Assembly (NCBI GenBank): GCA_019358875.1
Contig: JAHHIF010000059.1
Location: 1-51,926, forward strand
Direction of reading: 5' to 3'
Origin: Symplocastrum torsivum CPER-KK1
GTDB lineage: Bacteria; Cyanobacteriota; Cyanobacteriia; Cyanobacteriales; Coleofasciculaceae
DNA: 51,926 nucleotides
Part shown: in pieces, positions 15,188 through 25,488 of the stretch
Layout: each line of letters opens with the position of its first letter
Position numbering within the stretch: the first letter of the stretch is position 1
Notes under the pieces: model-generated
The model's input: only the letters and a program-made list of their open reading frames with translations
The model's database searches: none
Told to the model about the DNA's origin: nothing
Made by a program: the position numbers and the translations under genes

Positions 15188-18100
15188 CTATAATCGCCAA
15201 ATTAATCTAGCTAGTTTTCTTTGCCAGCGCTTTAAGTATAACTGAAATTGAATATATATAAGATTTCTATGAGTAGCAAGTGTGCGATGGTGGTCTTTCC
15301 CTAGTTTTTGTTCGCAAATTTCTAACACTCGTGTACAAACAGAGCTAGCTTCTTCATAGCGCTTCTGTGAGATATACAAAGAGGTTAAATAATCAGAATA
15401 CATTGCTACATCTATAGAATCTGCTCCCGATTGTTGTTCTGTAAATCTTAGAACTTGTAGGTAGAGAGGTTCAGCTTCGTTGAAACGTTTTTGACTATAG
15501 TAAAGTTTTGCTAGATTGCTTAGACAAATTACAGTATCGTGGTGTTGTTCTCCTAGTGTGCGTCTATAAATTCCCAAAGCTTGAACTTGTAGCCGCTCAG
15601 CTTCCTCATAACGCCCTTGCTCTTGGTACAGGGAACCAAGGTTATCAAGACAAGTCGCTATGCTAGGATGCTCCTCGGCTAAGAGACGTTGGTCAATCTC
15701 CAAGGATTTTAGGTATAGTGATTCAGCTTCGTCGTAGCGACCAAGTTCCCCATAGAGAAATGCCAGATTATTAAGATTCACAGCCACATCTGGATGAATT
15801 TCTCCGAAAAAATGTGTTCTAATTTTCAGAGCTTTGAGATAAAGAGATTCTGATTGTTCATAATGTCCCTGTTGACGATGTAGAGTGGCAAGATTATCCC
15901 AACACATCGCTATATCTGGATGTTCTTCTCCAAATGCCTCTCTCCATATTTCTAAAGCCTGTATGTAGATTGCCTCAGCTTCGATGTGGCGTTCCATTAA
16001 ACTATAGATCAGTCCTAGATTATTAAGAATAATTGCTTTATTCGGATGCTTATCTAGTTGTCGAGACTCAAAATATGCTAACACTCTATTATGAAGTGAT
16101 TCAGCTTCGCTATACTTCCCTTGTATATAGAAACAAGAAGCTAAGTTAGTCAATATATCGTAACTATCTAACACTCCTTCCGATTCGCAATCAACAATTT
16201 TCACGGCAAGTCTGTAAAGGGTTTCAGCTTCATTGAAGCGTCCCTGAGCGTAATAGATTGAACCCAAGTCATTCAAGGCTTTTGCGACATAAGAATGCTC
16301 TTCGCCAAGTAAGCGCTTGTATAGGTCAATAGACTGCGTACACAAAGACTCAGCTTCACTATATCGTCCTTGTCTACGGTACAAAATCGCTAACTTACTA
16401 AGGTTAGTTGCTATATCTATGTTTTCTTCTCCCCACAAGCTTTTTCTCAACGTTAGTGAGTGCAAGTAGAGAGCCTCTGCTTCGGAATAACGTCCCTGTT
16501 CTGCATAGAGGGTTGCTGTAGAACTTAAATTAAGAGCTAGATCGGCATGAGCTTCTTCTCGATATTGCTTTCTTAGTTCTATAGCCTGTAAATATAGGGG
16601 TTCTGCTTCTGCGTATCGCCCCTGTTGACTGTAGAGCGTTGCTAACTCAGTCAAGCTTCCAGCGACATTAGGATGATGCTCTCCTAGTAAACGACGTTTG
16701 AGATCTATTGCATCTAACCACATGGTTTCAGCTTCGCTATGACGCCCTTGTGCATAATACAAAGCTGCTAAATTTCCTAGATTAGTTTCTATATCTAGAT
16801 GGTCTTCTCCTAACGCTCGTTTGTGAATCTCTAAAGCCTGTAAGCAAAGAGTTTCAGATTCACTGAAACGTCCCTGCATACGATACAGAGTTGCCAAATT
16901 ATCCAGACTCTTAGCTACGTCAGGGTCTTCCTCTCCAAGAATCTTTTTGTTCAATTCCAAAGCTTTTTGACATAACTCTTCAGCTTCCCTGAAACGGTTT
17001 AGTCTTCCATAAAGCATCCCTAAATTCATGAATGTTCTCGTTGTACGCAGATGCTCTTCTCCGAGGGTGCGTTGAAGAATGTCTAGAGACTCCAAGTATA
17101 AGGATTCAGCTTTACCGTAGCGACTTTGATCAATATAGACCTGAGCTAAGTTATTTAAGCTTGTTGCAACATCGGGATGCTGGCTACCAAGTCGTTCTTG
17201 TGAAACTGTCAGACATCTTTCATACCAATGTTCTGCTGACTTATAAAGCTCTTGACTCTCATAGAATCGACCTAAACCTCTGAAAGGATAAATTAAGTCT
17301 TCATCGCTAAAAAACTCAGAGTATATCTCTGCTGCTTCTTTCAAATGCGGTATGGTAGGAGCTATTCCTGAAAGTGCTTCATAATCCAGCGTGTAGGGAA
17401 TGTGATGAGCCAGTACCACCATAAAATTTGCAAATGTTTGCTTGAGGTCATCTACCCAATCTGAGTGTTCAAGCTTTTCCCGAAGGAATTCTCGAATCAG
17501 TTCATGCAATCGGTATGTTTCCTCGTCTAAACATTGCAGCAAGTGCCACTCTACTAAATCAGTTCGGTCTTCTTGGAGTTCCCACAGTTCTTCCTCTGTT
17601 TCCATCATCGCTGCTAGCAGAAACCAGGGAATTGGAGCTTGAGCAAACAAGCTCAGCAGACACCCTAGGCATCTCGTCGGTTCGTCTAGCATGTCCCAAG
17701 TGAGTTCAAAAGCAGCCCCCACTCCCAACTCAGATGTCATATCAGTGTAAGAATGCTGTAGTGCCCTAGCTTGTAGGCGTTTCTCTTTCAAGTGAACCAA
17801 CATTTCTGCTAGGGACAAGCCCCGCCTACGATCAAGATATCGACCAACTAGTTCTAGACCTAGGGGAAGGTAGCCCAACCAAGCGCACAACTCTTTTGCT
17901 GCCTCCGACTCTGCTTGAATCCGCTCTACTTCTACTAACGATTCCAACAGTATTAACGCTTTTGTCTCATCCAGTACATTCAGTTCTAATTTTTTGATTG
18001 ACTTTCCCAACTGCAATTGTGTTGTAATCAGCACCTTGAAGCGGTGATCGATTGGAGGCAGATAAGACTTGATTGCATCATAGTTATTGACATCATCTAA

Positions 18101-18733
18101 CACTGCCAAAACTTTTCCTGGCTGCCAATGCATCCAGCAAAAACCAACTTGATCAGGTAGATTTAGATCTTCAGGAGGATTGAGTTGGAGGCGCGATCGC
18201 GCGAACTGTACAATCTGAGTTCCGATGTCTGCCCCTCTTCCCTGAATCCAACAGATTCCCCCTGAATAATCCTGTTTGTATTTAATCGCGTACTGTAGTG
18301 CCAGTTCCGTTTTGCCTACACCGCCCATGCCTGCGATCGCAGACACAGCTACCCGCTCATTTTCCTGAAGCTGCTGGTGCAGGGTTTCCAGTTCTCGCTC
18401 CCGCCCGACAAACTGCACTACGCCACTACGGGGCAGGTTCTCAGGAATCCCAGTGGCAGGTGTGGGCAGTTGCTTTCGGACAACCTGAATTAATGCCTGA
18501 ATCGCCTCTTCATTCCACTCTACGTAGAAGCGATCGCCAATCTGAATATCTTGTCCCTGCCCAATGTTGACGTTATACTTGCCCAGTTGTAGGGCAATCT
18601 GGTGTTGTCGTAGCCCCTCAGAAGCAGCATCGTTCGCACTCAACAACTGGCGCAGAGCCGCTATGTCTGCCTCGGTTTGCTCACCGTTTTTAATCCGGTC
18701 AAGGATGGTACTCAGGTCATCGGGGAGGGGCAT
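15188..18733 (-). CDS. STAND receptor: shared N-module, NB-ARC, 16 TPRs
   Basis: A 1181-residue NLR-like protein. Residues 1-45 are a short helical segment (DLSTILDRIKNGEQTEADI), and the motif GKYNVNIGQ...IQIGDRFY lies at 51-70. NB-ARC spans about 100-420: Walker A GMGGVGKT (135-142), Walker B VLAVLDD (208-214) and the LGYLPLGLELVGRYL block. From about 500 to the end are 16 regular 42-residue TPRs of the kinesin-light-chain type (YSEAEALY, then LGEEHPDVA). In this class the ATPase is a switch, the repeats sense a ligand and the N-module calls a partner. It is divergent from the next STAND gene. No catalytic effector domain is visible, so it should act through another protein. Confidence 0.92.
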   Translation of the reverse strand: MPLPDDLSTILDRIKNGEQTEADIAALRQLLSANDAASEGLRQHQIALQLGKYNVNIGQGQDIQIGDRFYVEWNEEAIQALIQVVRKQLPTPATGIPENLPRSGVVQFVGRERELETLHQQLQENERVAVSAIAGMGGVGKTELALQYAIKYKQDYSGGICWIQGRGADIGTQIVQFARSRLQLNPPEDLNLPDQVGFCWMHWQPGKVLAVLDDVNNYDAIKSYLPPIDHRFKVLITTQLQLGKSIKKLELNVLDETKALILLESLVEVERIQAESEAAKELCAWLGYLPLGLELVGRYLDRRRGLSLAEMLVHLKEKRLQARALQHSYTDMTSELGVGAAFELTWDMLDEPTRCLGCLLSLFAQAPIPWFLLAAMMETEEELWELQEDRTDLVEWHLLQCLDEETYRLHELIREFLREKLEHSDWVDDLKQTFANFMVVLAHHIPYTLDYEALSGIAPTIPHLKEAAEIYSEFFSDEDLIYPFRGLGRFYESQELYKSAEHWYERCLTVSQERLGSQHPDVATSLNNLAQVYIDQSRYGKAESLYLESLDILQRTLGEEHLRTTRTFMNLGMLYGRLNRFREAEELCQKALELNKKILGEEDPDVAKSLDNLATLYRMQGRFSESETLCLQALEIHKRALGEDHLDIETNLGNLAALYYAQGRHSEAETMWLDAIDLKRRLLGEHHPNVAGSLTELATLYSQQGRYAEAEPLYLQAIELRKQYREEAHADLALNLSSTATLYAEQGRYSEAEALYLHSLTLRKSLWGEENIDIATNLSKLAILYRRQGRYSEAESLCTQSIDLYKRLLGEEHSYVAKALNDLGSIYYAQGRFNEAETLYRLAVKIVDCESEGVLDSYDILTNLASCFYIQGKYSEAESLHNRVLAYFESRQLDKHPNKAIILNNLGLIYSLMERHIEAEAIYIQALEIWREAFGEEHPDIAMCWDNLATLHRQQGHYEQSESLYLKALKIRTHFFGEIHPDVAVNLNNLAFLYGELGRYDEAESLYLKSLEIDQRLLAEEHPSIATCLDNLGSLYQEQGRYEEAERLQVQALGIYRRTLGEQHHDTVICLSNLAKLYYSQKRFNEAEPLYLQVLRFTEQQSGADSIDVAMYSDYLTSLYISQKRYEEASSVCTRVLEICEQKLGKDHHRTLATHRNLIYIQFQLYLKRWQRKLARLIWRL

Positions 18734-18869
18734 ACTCTACCCTGGTTTTGATTCAGCAGGCGGCAGTTCCATTTGACCCCATTCTATCCGGCTTACCAGT
18801 TCTCCCGTTTAGAGGGTTGAATGGGCATACTGGAATTAAGCAGAGCGCCCCTAAGTTAATCTCCACTAG

Positions 18870-21800
18870 ATGCCTAACCCTGATGAGTTGATAGCGATTC
18901 TCGATCGCATTCTCAATGGCAGCCGAGATGAGTCAGAAGTTGCCCAACTGCGGCAGTGGCTCAAAGTCAGTGGCACTACGCTGCAATGCGTCTCTCAGGA
19001 TGGCAAGTTCAATACGAATATTGGGCAGGTGCAGGGGGGCGAGATTCACATTGGCGATCGCATTTACCAAGTTGACGTTGAAGCACTCCGGGAACTCCTG
19101 CAACCGACGACTCCTTTGCCCAACATTGACTGGCACGCTGTCAGTCAAGCCATGTTGGAGGAGCAACTGCGGCTCACCACCAACCCGCTAACGAGTCGCG
19201 AGGGGATTAGCTATCGAACCGAGCAGGTGTATGTGCCGCTGGGATTAGTGGAGCGCAAGCGGCAGACTCGGCGACGGGAGGATGTGTCTCCAGAGCAGGG
19301 TTCGTTGCTGTACGAAGAAACTGAGATTACCGAGCGGTTTGAACACGAGCAGTTTCTCGAACGGGTATTGCGGCAGGGGCAAAGTCCCAAGAGTCAGGGG
19401 AAGCGCATTGCCATCATTGGGGAACCGGGAGCGGGAAAGACGACGCTGTTGCAGCAGATTGCCCAATGGGTGAGTAAGCAAGTAGAGGGAGCGATCGCGA
19501 TTTGGGTGTCGCTGGCAGATTTGCGGGGGCAAGAACTAGAGCCGTATTTATTGGAACGATGGCTGCAAGCGGTTGCCCGGAAACTGGGACAAGCGGAAGC
19601 CTCTCCCCAAGTTAAGGATGCCTTTGTTGCCCAGTTTCAGCCAGAGCGAGTGTGGCTGTTGCTGGATGGGGTGGATGAAATGCAGGTGTCATCCGGCAAT
19701 CCCTTGTCAGAGATGGAGCGGCAGGTGCGGATGGGAGGATTGCTCTCGCAGGCGCGAATTGTACTGAGCTGTCGGTTGAATCTGTGGGATGGCAACCGTA
19801 ATACCCTGGATACGTTTGATACCTATCGCACGCTGGAGTTTTCCTATCCGCAGCAGGTAGAGCAGTTTATTGGGCAGTGGTTTGGGGCGTTGTCAGAGGG
19901 GCAGGGGGGGCAGGCGAAACGGTTATGTGCGGCACTGAAGGCGCCGGGGAAGGAACGGATTCGGGATTTGGTGAAGAATCCGCTGCGGCTGACGCTGTTA
20001 TGTTTCAACTGGTATCTAGGGGAGGGGACGCTGCCGGAGACGAAGGCGGGGCTGTATGAGCAGTTTGTGGCGGATTTTTATGAGTGGAAGCGGGAGCAGT
20101 TTCCGACGACAGCGAAGCAGCGGAGGCAGTTGAATGCAGCGTTGGGGGAATTGGCGCGGGAGGCAATTGATAAGGAAGCAACTCGATTTCGGCTACGCCA
20201 TGACTTTGTCTGTGAGTTTTTGGGTGAGCCAGATGATGAGGACTCGCTGTTTCGCGTAGCGCTGGAGTTAGGCTGGTTGAACACAGTAGGCGTGGATGGC
20301 AAAAATCCTAGAAAGTCTGTTTATGCCTTTTTCCATCCCACATTTCAGGAGTATTTTGCTGCATTAGCAATTGATGACTGGCACTTCTTCCTCAACCACA
20401 TCTCCGAAAATCCTAGCCATCCTAATGCTAGTTATCGTATTTTTGAATCTCAATTCAAGGAGGTATTTTTATTGTGGCTAGGGCGAGAAGACGTGAAAGA
20501 AAAACACAAGGAGGAGTTAATCAATAAATTGAGCGTTTTTGAGGATGGGTGTAACAAGTTTTACCAATATCGAGCGTTTTTCTTAGCAGCAATAGGTCTT
20601 GCTGAGTTTAGGAGTTCTCCTAAGGCAGATGTAATAGTAGCGCAAATTATTAAATGGAGTTTTCGTAAATTAGACATTGAGAATCAAAGATGGGAGAAAT
20701 TCATTGAGCCAATTGTTGAAGGAGCGCAAGCTGTACTGAAAGAGACTGATAGAAAAAGAGCCGCATTAGCTCTGATTAGAGTAATACAGACCAGCAACGA
20801 TGAAGAGACTCAAAGGGAAGCGGCTGAACTTTTAGGACAAATTAAATATAGTACATCTGAAGCAGCTATACCTCTAACTGAGCTACTTCACAACTGTCAA
20901 AATGATTACACTCGCTTAAAAACTGCCGAAAGCTTAGGAAAAATCTCTCCTGGTAACGCCGAGGCAACTGAAGCATTGCTTCACTTATTTCAAACTAGCC
21001 AGAATCAACATCTCCGTAGGCAGGCTGCTGAGAATTTAGAAAATCTTGCTCCTGATAACTCAACGGTGATTACCACTCTAATTCATCTGCTAAAAAATTC
21101 TCAAAATTGGGATATCCGTAAACAAGCTGTAGAGAGTTTAGAAAAAATAGCTCCTGGCAACCCTGAAATAGTTAGCACTTTGCTTCCTCTCACAAGTAAC
21201 AATCAGAGTCGGGATACTCGTTGGCAGGCCATTGAATGCTTGGGAAAAGCTGCTTTTACCAACACACAAGCTGTTACTGCCTTAGTTCATTTACTTCAAA
21301 CTAGCCAAAAGCGTACTCAGGAGCTAGTTGTTGAGACTTTGGGAACTGTTTGTAATGGCAACCCAGAGGCAGTTGCTGCCCTGATTGACCGCTTACAAAC
21401 AAGTGAGAACAGAGATACCCGTAAACAAGTTGTCAAAAGCCTTGGAAAAATAGCTCCTGGCAATGCTGAAATTATCACTGCTTCATTCGATCTATTACGT
21501 AACAGTCAAGATGCAGATATACGTTGGAGAGCTGCTAGGAAAATTGGAGAAATTTATCCTGGCAATCCTGAAGCCGTTGCTTTCTTCATAGAGCAAATAC
21601 ACTATGCTCAACATGAGTATATTCAGCAGCTTACTGCTCAAAGCTTAGGAAGAAGTACTCTTGGTGTTAATCAGGCTGTTGATGGTTTGGTACAACTGCT
21701 TCAAACTAGTCAGGATGAAGATACCCGATGGCAAGTAGCTAACAGTTTGGGTAAAATTGGAGCGGGGATGGCTGAAGCAATTGCTGCCCTAATACACTTG

Positions 21801-22244
21801 TTACATATCAGTCGAGACGAAGATACTCGAAGGGAAGCTGCTAAGAGCTTAGAAAAAATCGACCCTGGCAATGCTGAGGCTGCTGCCATTCTTAATCGGC
21901 AAATTGTAAGTTTCCATGCTCCAAAACCTAGTAAGAGTGACATCTGTTTGGCAGCAGCTCAGAATTTAGGAAATATTGGTAGAGGTAATTCCGAGGCGAT
22001 CGCTACCCTAATTGAACTGTTCCAGAAGTCCGAGGAGGAACGAATCCAAAGACAAGCTATTAGTAGTTTGAAGGCACTTGCTCAAAGTCACTTCTTCAAT
22101 AAGATAATTTTATGCTCAAAAGGCTATTTAACAGATCAAGTCTATCAGGATGAAATTCATCGCTATAAGCTTTGCTACTCTATTAGCTGGCACTGTGCCC
22201 AAATTATGAATTATCCAGATTTCTTTACGGCTTGGCATAGTTAA
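18870..22244 (+). CDS. STAND receptor: shared N-module, NACHT, HEAT repeats
   Basis: A 1124-residue protein. The helical segment is at 5-32 and the longer form of the motif (GKFNTNIGQ...GGEIHIGDRIY) at 45-66. NACHT follows: Walker A GEPGAGKT (184-191), Walker B VWLLLDGVDE (261-270) and the NACHT-tail motif FFHPTFQEYF near residue 485. Residues about 640-1090 are roughly eleven HEAT-type repeats, with phrases such as AAESLGKIAPGNAEA and ALIHLLQTSQDEDTR recurring every 38-40 residues. The first 1.4 kb is GC- and G-rich while the HEAT part is AT-rich, with a sharp change near 20290. It converges on the next gene with 19 bp between the stops. Confidence 0.92.
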   Translation: MPNPDELIAILDRILNGSRDESEVAQLRQWLKVSGTTLQCVSQDGKFNTNIGQVQGGEIHIGDRIYQVDVEALRELLQPTTPLPNIDWHAVSQAMLEEQLRLTTNPLTSREGISYRTEQVYVPLGLVERKRQTRRREDVSPEQGSLLYEETEITERFEHEQFLERVLRQGQSPKSQGKRIAIIGEPGAGKTTLLQQIAQWVSKQVEGAIAIWVSLADLRGQELEPYLLERWLQAVARKLGQAEASPQVKDAFVAQFQPERVWLLLDGVDEMQVSSGNPLSEMERQVRMGGLLSQARIVLSCRLNLWDGNRNTLDTFDTYRTLEFSYPQQVEQFIGQWFGALSEGQGGQAKRLCAALKAPGKERIRDLVKNPLRLTLLCFNWYLGEGTLPETKAGLYEQFVADFYEWKREQFPTTAKQRRQLNAALGELAREAIDKEATRFRLRHDFVCEFLGEPDDEDSLFRVALELGWLNTVGVDGKNPRKSVYAFFHPTFQEYFAALAIDDWHFFLNHISENPSHPNASYRIFESQFKEVFLLWLGREDVKEKHKEELINKLSVFEDGCNKFYQYRAFFLAAIGLAEFRSSPKADVIVAQIIKWSFRKLDIENQRWEKFIEPIVEGAQAVLKETDRKRAALALIRVIQTSNDEETQREAAELLGQIKYSTSEAAIPLTELLHNCQNDYTRLKTAESLGKISPGNAEATEALLHLFQTSQNQHLRRQAAENLENLAPDNSTVITTLIHLLKNSQNWDIRKQAVESLEKIAPGNPEIVSTLLPLTSNNQSRDTRWQAIECLGKAAFTNTQAVTALVHLLQTSQKRTQELVVETLGTVCNGNPEAVAALIDRLQTSENRDTRKQVVKSLGKIAPGNAEIITASFDLLRNSQDADIRWRAARKIGEIYPGNPEAVAFFIEQIHYAQHEYIQQLTAQSLGRSTLGVNQAVDGLVQLLQTSQDEDTRWQVANSLGKIGAGMAEAIAALIHLLHISRDEDTRREAAKSLEKIDPGNAEAAAILNRQIVSFHAPKPSKSDICLAAAQNLGNIGRGNSEAIATLIELFQKSEEERIQRQAISSLKALAQSHFFNKIILCSKGYLTDQVYQDEIHRYKLCYSISWHCAQIMNYPDFFTAWHS

Positions 22245-22263
22245 ACTTAAATCAAAACTAATT

Positions 22264-24543
22264 TTACTCTGCTATTCCGCGTTTGCCTTGTTCGATTTTG
22301 GCGATTGGCAATAGTATATTTTTCTTAATATCTTTTTTTGCAGTAGTGCTAATACTGGAATTATTATTTATACAATCTAATAGCAAGTTATTCGCATAAT
22401 AGTATTCTTGCAATATGTATTTTTCTTTATCATTAAAATGCCACTTAACGTCGGAGCTATACTCTCCGAAAATAACTTTCGCAAGTTGTTCCACCAAAGG
22501 TGTAGTATTTAATTGCCAATATTTTTTAAATTCTCGGAACCGTTCATGATACATATTTAATACTCTGCTTTTTAGCTTATGCAACTGTTTGTGTACTTCA
22601 GGCTTGAGCTTTAATGCATAGTTTTGGATTCGTATATATCCAAGCGCAAACACAGCAGTCAGCTCAATGTCAAGTTCAAGTTCGATGTAGTAATCATCGA
22701 AAATGTGGTCAAAATCTAAATCAGATGAGAGTTGGGAGTCAAGCCGACAGGCGAGCATCGAATCAAATTTACAAGAGCGGTAAAAATAAAAAGCTCGTAT
22801 GCTTTCAGAATTGTAGGGAATGGCGAAAACGCTTGACTTTTTATTAATCCACTCTAAAAATTGCTGAAATTTTTGATTACTAGAAAGTAGTTCATCAATT
22901 TTTGCATTCATATAAATAATAAATTGGTCAGCTTTTTGAGTCATGCTGGTGGTTAGTAGAAAGATTTCTCTCCATTCTTTCTTTGTGAGATTTTCCAATA
23001 ACTGCTCAAAGTGAGATTTGCCAATAATTCTTCTGGCAACAAAATATTCTTGAAACGTCAGGTGTGAGAACGACCAAACTTTCTGCGATCGCTCAATCAA
23101 TAATCCATGCTGAGCTTCAATCGCCTTCAATACCACCCGACTATCCCGCTGCCCAATCCGCAAAAACTCCCCAATATACCCTTCCAATTCCCCCTGTTCA
23201 AACAACACATATTGCTCTTGCTCAAACTTCTTCACCGCCAGATAGCTCAATAGCTCCAGCTTTCGCTCCACTGACAAATCCCGATAAATCTCATCCCGCT
23301 CAATCTCCCGCGACTTATCCCACTGCTCCAGCAGTAACTCCAACCCCTCTTCATACAGCTTGGAACGCTTCGAGTAAAACTTCCCCGTCTGGTGAAACAC
23401 CGCACAGGTCAAACTCAGCAAAATGGGTGTAATCGCCAACTCTCGAATCGGTTTATTCTCCTCCAAAAAGAGCAGCCCCAGAAACTCCTGCGCCCTCGCC
23501 AGTCCCGCCAACTCATCCCCCATCACCGTCTTAAACCAATGCTCGGCAAATGCCCGCACCTGCGGCTCATTAAAATCTGCCACTTCCACATAATCAAACC
23601 GCTCAAACCGCGATTCATGGCTCTGCGTTCGACAGGTCACAATTACCTGCACCTGCGGATAGGCACGAGCAAACCGCTTGATTTCCTTCGCAATGTTCTT
23701 TCCATCCTCCCCCGTCACCTCATCCAACCCATCCAGCAGAACTAGCGCCCGACCTTGATCGAGTACCAACTGAGTTTCAGCATTCGATAACCGCCAGCAC
23801 CGCTCTAGATAACGCTCCAGCGAATAGGCAACCTCACGCCCATCCTCTACAAACTCTCGCAGCTTAATCAACACAGGAATCCGGTGCGCTTGTAAATTTC
23901 CGGCATTGCACTCGGTAACCACTCGCTGCAAATACGTAGTCTTCCCCGAACCCGGTTTGCCCACTATCATCAGGTTCGTATTCTTCGCCAGCACTTCCAG
24001 CCCTGACACCCGTTTCCGCTCTTTGCCCAAGCCAATGCGATCCAAACTGCGATAACTCGAATACCCCTGCATCCCTGTCGTGAAGTCCTGCCACAGGTCA
24101 TCCAGTTCCGACTTCCGACTACTGCTCAGCTCCTCCAGAATATTGACATCCACAAACAACTCACCTAACGGCACCCAACGATCCACGCCCCAAAGCGGCA
24201 TCGTGCCATGCAAGCATTGGATGTCATCGTGGAGGCGCGATCGCACCTGTTGCACCAGTTCATCAACTGACGCTAATTGAGGTGTAGGAGTTTGAGTCAT
24301 GGATTGAAGCTTTTGAACAACCTCAATCAGGGCTTGAATCGCTTCATCATTCCAAGTAACGTAAGTGCGATCGCCAATGTGAATATCCTGTCCTTGAGCA
24401 ATGTTGACGTTATACTTACCCAGTTGCCGTAAATCTTGGCGGCGATCGCTCAGGGCAACTCGAAGCGCTTCAACATCAGTCACCGTCTGCGTTCCCGATG
24501 CAATCCGCTCAATGATGGTGTTTAACTCATCAGAACTCATCAT
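22264..24543 (-). CDS. STAND receptor: shared N-module, NACHT, helical C-terminus
   Basis: A 759-residue protein. It starts MMSSDELNTIIERI; the motif GKYNVNIAQ...IHIGDRTY is at 42-61. NACHT has Walker A GKPGSGKT (195-202), Walker B ALVLLDGLDE (266-275) and FSHLTFQEYF. The last 270 residues are helical and rich in Y, K, D and N, without recognisable repeats; this is the presumed sensor. The DNA for that part (22264 to about 23085) is strongly AT-rich, while the rest is GC-rich. The module between motif and NACHT (ASVDELVQQVRSRL) reappears as a fragment at 30218-30265. The start could be either of two adjacent ATGs. Confidence 0.9.
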   Translation of the reverse strand: MMSSDELNTIIERIASGTQTVTDVEALRVALSDRRQDLRQLGKYNVNIAQGQDIHIGDRTYVTWNDEAIQALIEVVQKLQSMTQTPTPQLASVDELVQQVRSRLHDDIQCLHGTMPLWGVDRWVPLGELFVDVNILEELSSSRKSELDDLWQDFTTGMQGYSSYRSLDRIGLGKERKRVSGLEVLAKNTNLMIVGKPGSGKTTYLQRVVTECNAGNLQAHRIPVLIKLREFVEDGREVAYSLERYLERCWRLSNAETQLVLDQGRALVLLDGLDEVTGEDGKNIAKEIKRFARAYPQVQVIVTCRTQSHESRFERFDYVEVADFNEPQVRAFAEHWFKTVMGDELAGLARAQEFLGLLFLEENKPIRELAITPILLSLTCAVFHQTGKFYSKRSKLYEEGLELLLEQWDKSREIERDEIYRDLSVERKLELLSYLAVKKFEQEQYVLFEQGELEGYIGEFLRIGQRDSRVVLKAIEAQHGLLIERSQKVWSFSHLTFQEYFVARRIIGKSHFEQLLENLTKKEWREIFLLTTSMTQKADQFIIYMNAKIDELLSSNQKFQQFLEWINKKSSVFAIPYNSESIRAFYFYRSCKFDSMLACRLDSQLSSDLDFDHIFDDYYIELELDIELTAVFALGYIRIQNYALKLKPEVHKQLHKLKSRVLNMYHERFREFKKYWQLNTTPLVEQLAKVIFGEYSSDVKWHFNDKEKYILQEYYYANNLLLDCINNNSSISTTAKKDIKKNILLPIAKIEQGKRGIAE

Positions 24544-24656
24544 TACTCAATGTCTGGCAAGGGCGATCGCACTCTAGACAGCTTGCTCCAATGTAACTTC
24601 CGTTGACTGAAACCACACTGCTAAACTATGAATTAACCATTACTTAGGCATAGGCA

Positions 24657-25052
24657 ATGCCTCCTGCTCCTGATATTCGCCAAAAAGCGATCGCGCTGAT
24701 CGACCAACTGCCTCAAGACAAATTGATGGCTGTTGTGCAACTATTGGAATTTTTAGCGGAGCCGCCTCAGCAGAGTACAGTTAGTACCCAGGAAGCACAG
24801 TTGCTTGAGGTGATTGACAACCATCTGCCTGAAGACGAGCAGGCACGTCTAGATACGTTACGCGATCGCTGTGAATGGGATGAACTGAGCGAAGCTGAGC
24901 ATCAGGAACTGATTGGTTACGAAGACTTGCTAGAGCAACAGAGAGTAAAGCGCTTAGAAGCTCTCATCGAGCTAGCGAAGCTTAGGAACATTGACCTGAT
25001 GCGCTTAAACCAGCAAGTTCAGTCGAAGTCCCAGCCTTCCCATGCCGTCTGA
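24657..25052 (+). CDS. Small acidic partner of the HNH protein
   Basis: A 131-residue, leucine-, glutamate- and glutamine-rich helical protein (DIRQKAIALIDQLPQDKLMAVVQLLEFLAEP at the start). It resembles a widespread cyanobacterial small protein found upstream of HNH genes. No enzymatic motif is seen. Its end overlaps the next gene by 11 bp, so the two are coupled. An antitoxin or chaperone-like role towards the nuclease is possible by gene order alone. The pair interrupts the run of STAND genes. Confidence 0.78.
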   Translation: MPPAPDIRQKAIALIDQLPQDKLMAVVQLLEFLAEPPQQSTVSTQEAQLLEVIDNHLPEDEQARLDTLRDRCEWDELSEAEHQELIGYEDLLEQQRVKRLEALIELAKLRNIDLMRLNQQVQSKSQPSHAV

Positions 25053-25476
25053 ATATGAACGAGTCCCTACAGCCCTGAGACAGGAAATTGCTCAACGGGC
25101 AAAGAATCGATGCGAATACTGCCGTTGCCCCGATGCGTTCTCTCCTGACAGCTTTACAGTCGATCACATCAAGCCTCGACAACTAGGCGGAGCAACCATT
25201 GCTGAAAATCTAGCCTGGGCGTGTTTCGGCTGTAACGGTCGTAAATACACCCGGACTGTTTACCCCGATCCACAGACTGGACAGGAGATTGCCCTGTTCA
25301 ATCCTCGCCAGCAGATTTGGATAGAGCATTTTGCTTGGAGTGAGGATTTGACTCAACTGATTGGTCGAACCCCTTGTGGTCGTGCAACTATCGAAGCGCT
25401 TGCACTCAACCGTCCAGGAGTGGCTAATCTTCGACGCCTGCTTGTCTTAGCCGGACTGCATCCACCTGATGAGTAA
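25042..25476 (+). CDS. HNH endonuclease
   Basis: A 144-residue HNH protein. CEYCRCP gives the first CxxC, VDHIKPRQLGG supplies the catalytic histidine, N in AENLAWAC follows, and CFGCNGRK gives the second CxxC, so zinc-binding and catalytic residues are complete. The tail (FNPRQQIWIEHFAWSEDLTQLIG...NRPGVANLRRLL) is typical of this cyanobacterial subfamily. It begins inside the end of the preceding gene. Its target is unknown; a standalone nicking or defence nuclease is the usual guess. A duplicated 28-bp sequence lies on both sides of the HNH pair (see findings). Confidence 0.9.
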   Translation: MPSEYERVPTALRQEIAQRAKNRCEYCRCPDAFSPDSFTVDHIKPRQLGGATIAENLAWACFGCNGRKYTRTVYPDPQTGQEIALFNPRQQIWIEHFAWSEDLTQLIGRTPCGRATIEALALNRPGVANLRRLLVLAGLHPPDE

Positions 25477-25488
25477 TCGAAGGTTGCA

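Noticed and set aside
23064..23745. Plus-strand open frames opposite the NACHT gene
   Set aside because: Composition artefacts of a GC-rich minus-strand gene with clear NACHT motifs; no start signals.
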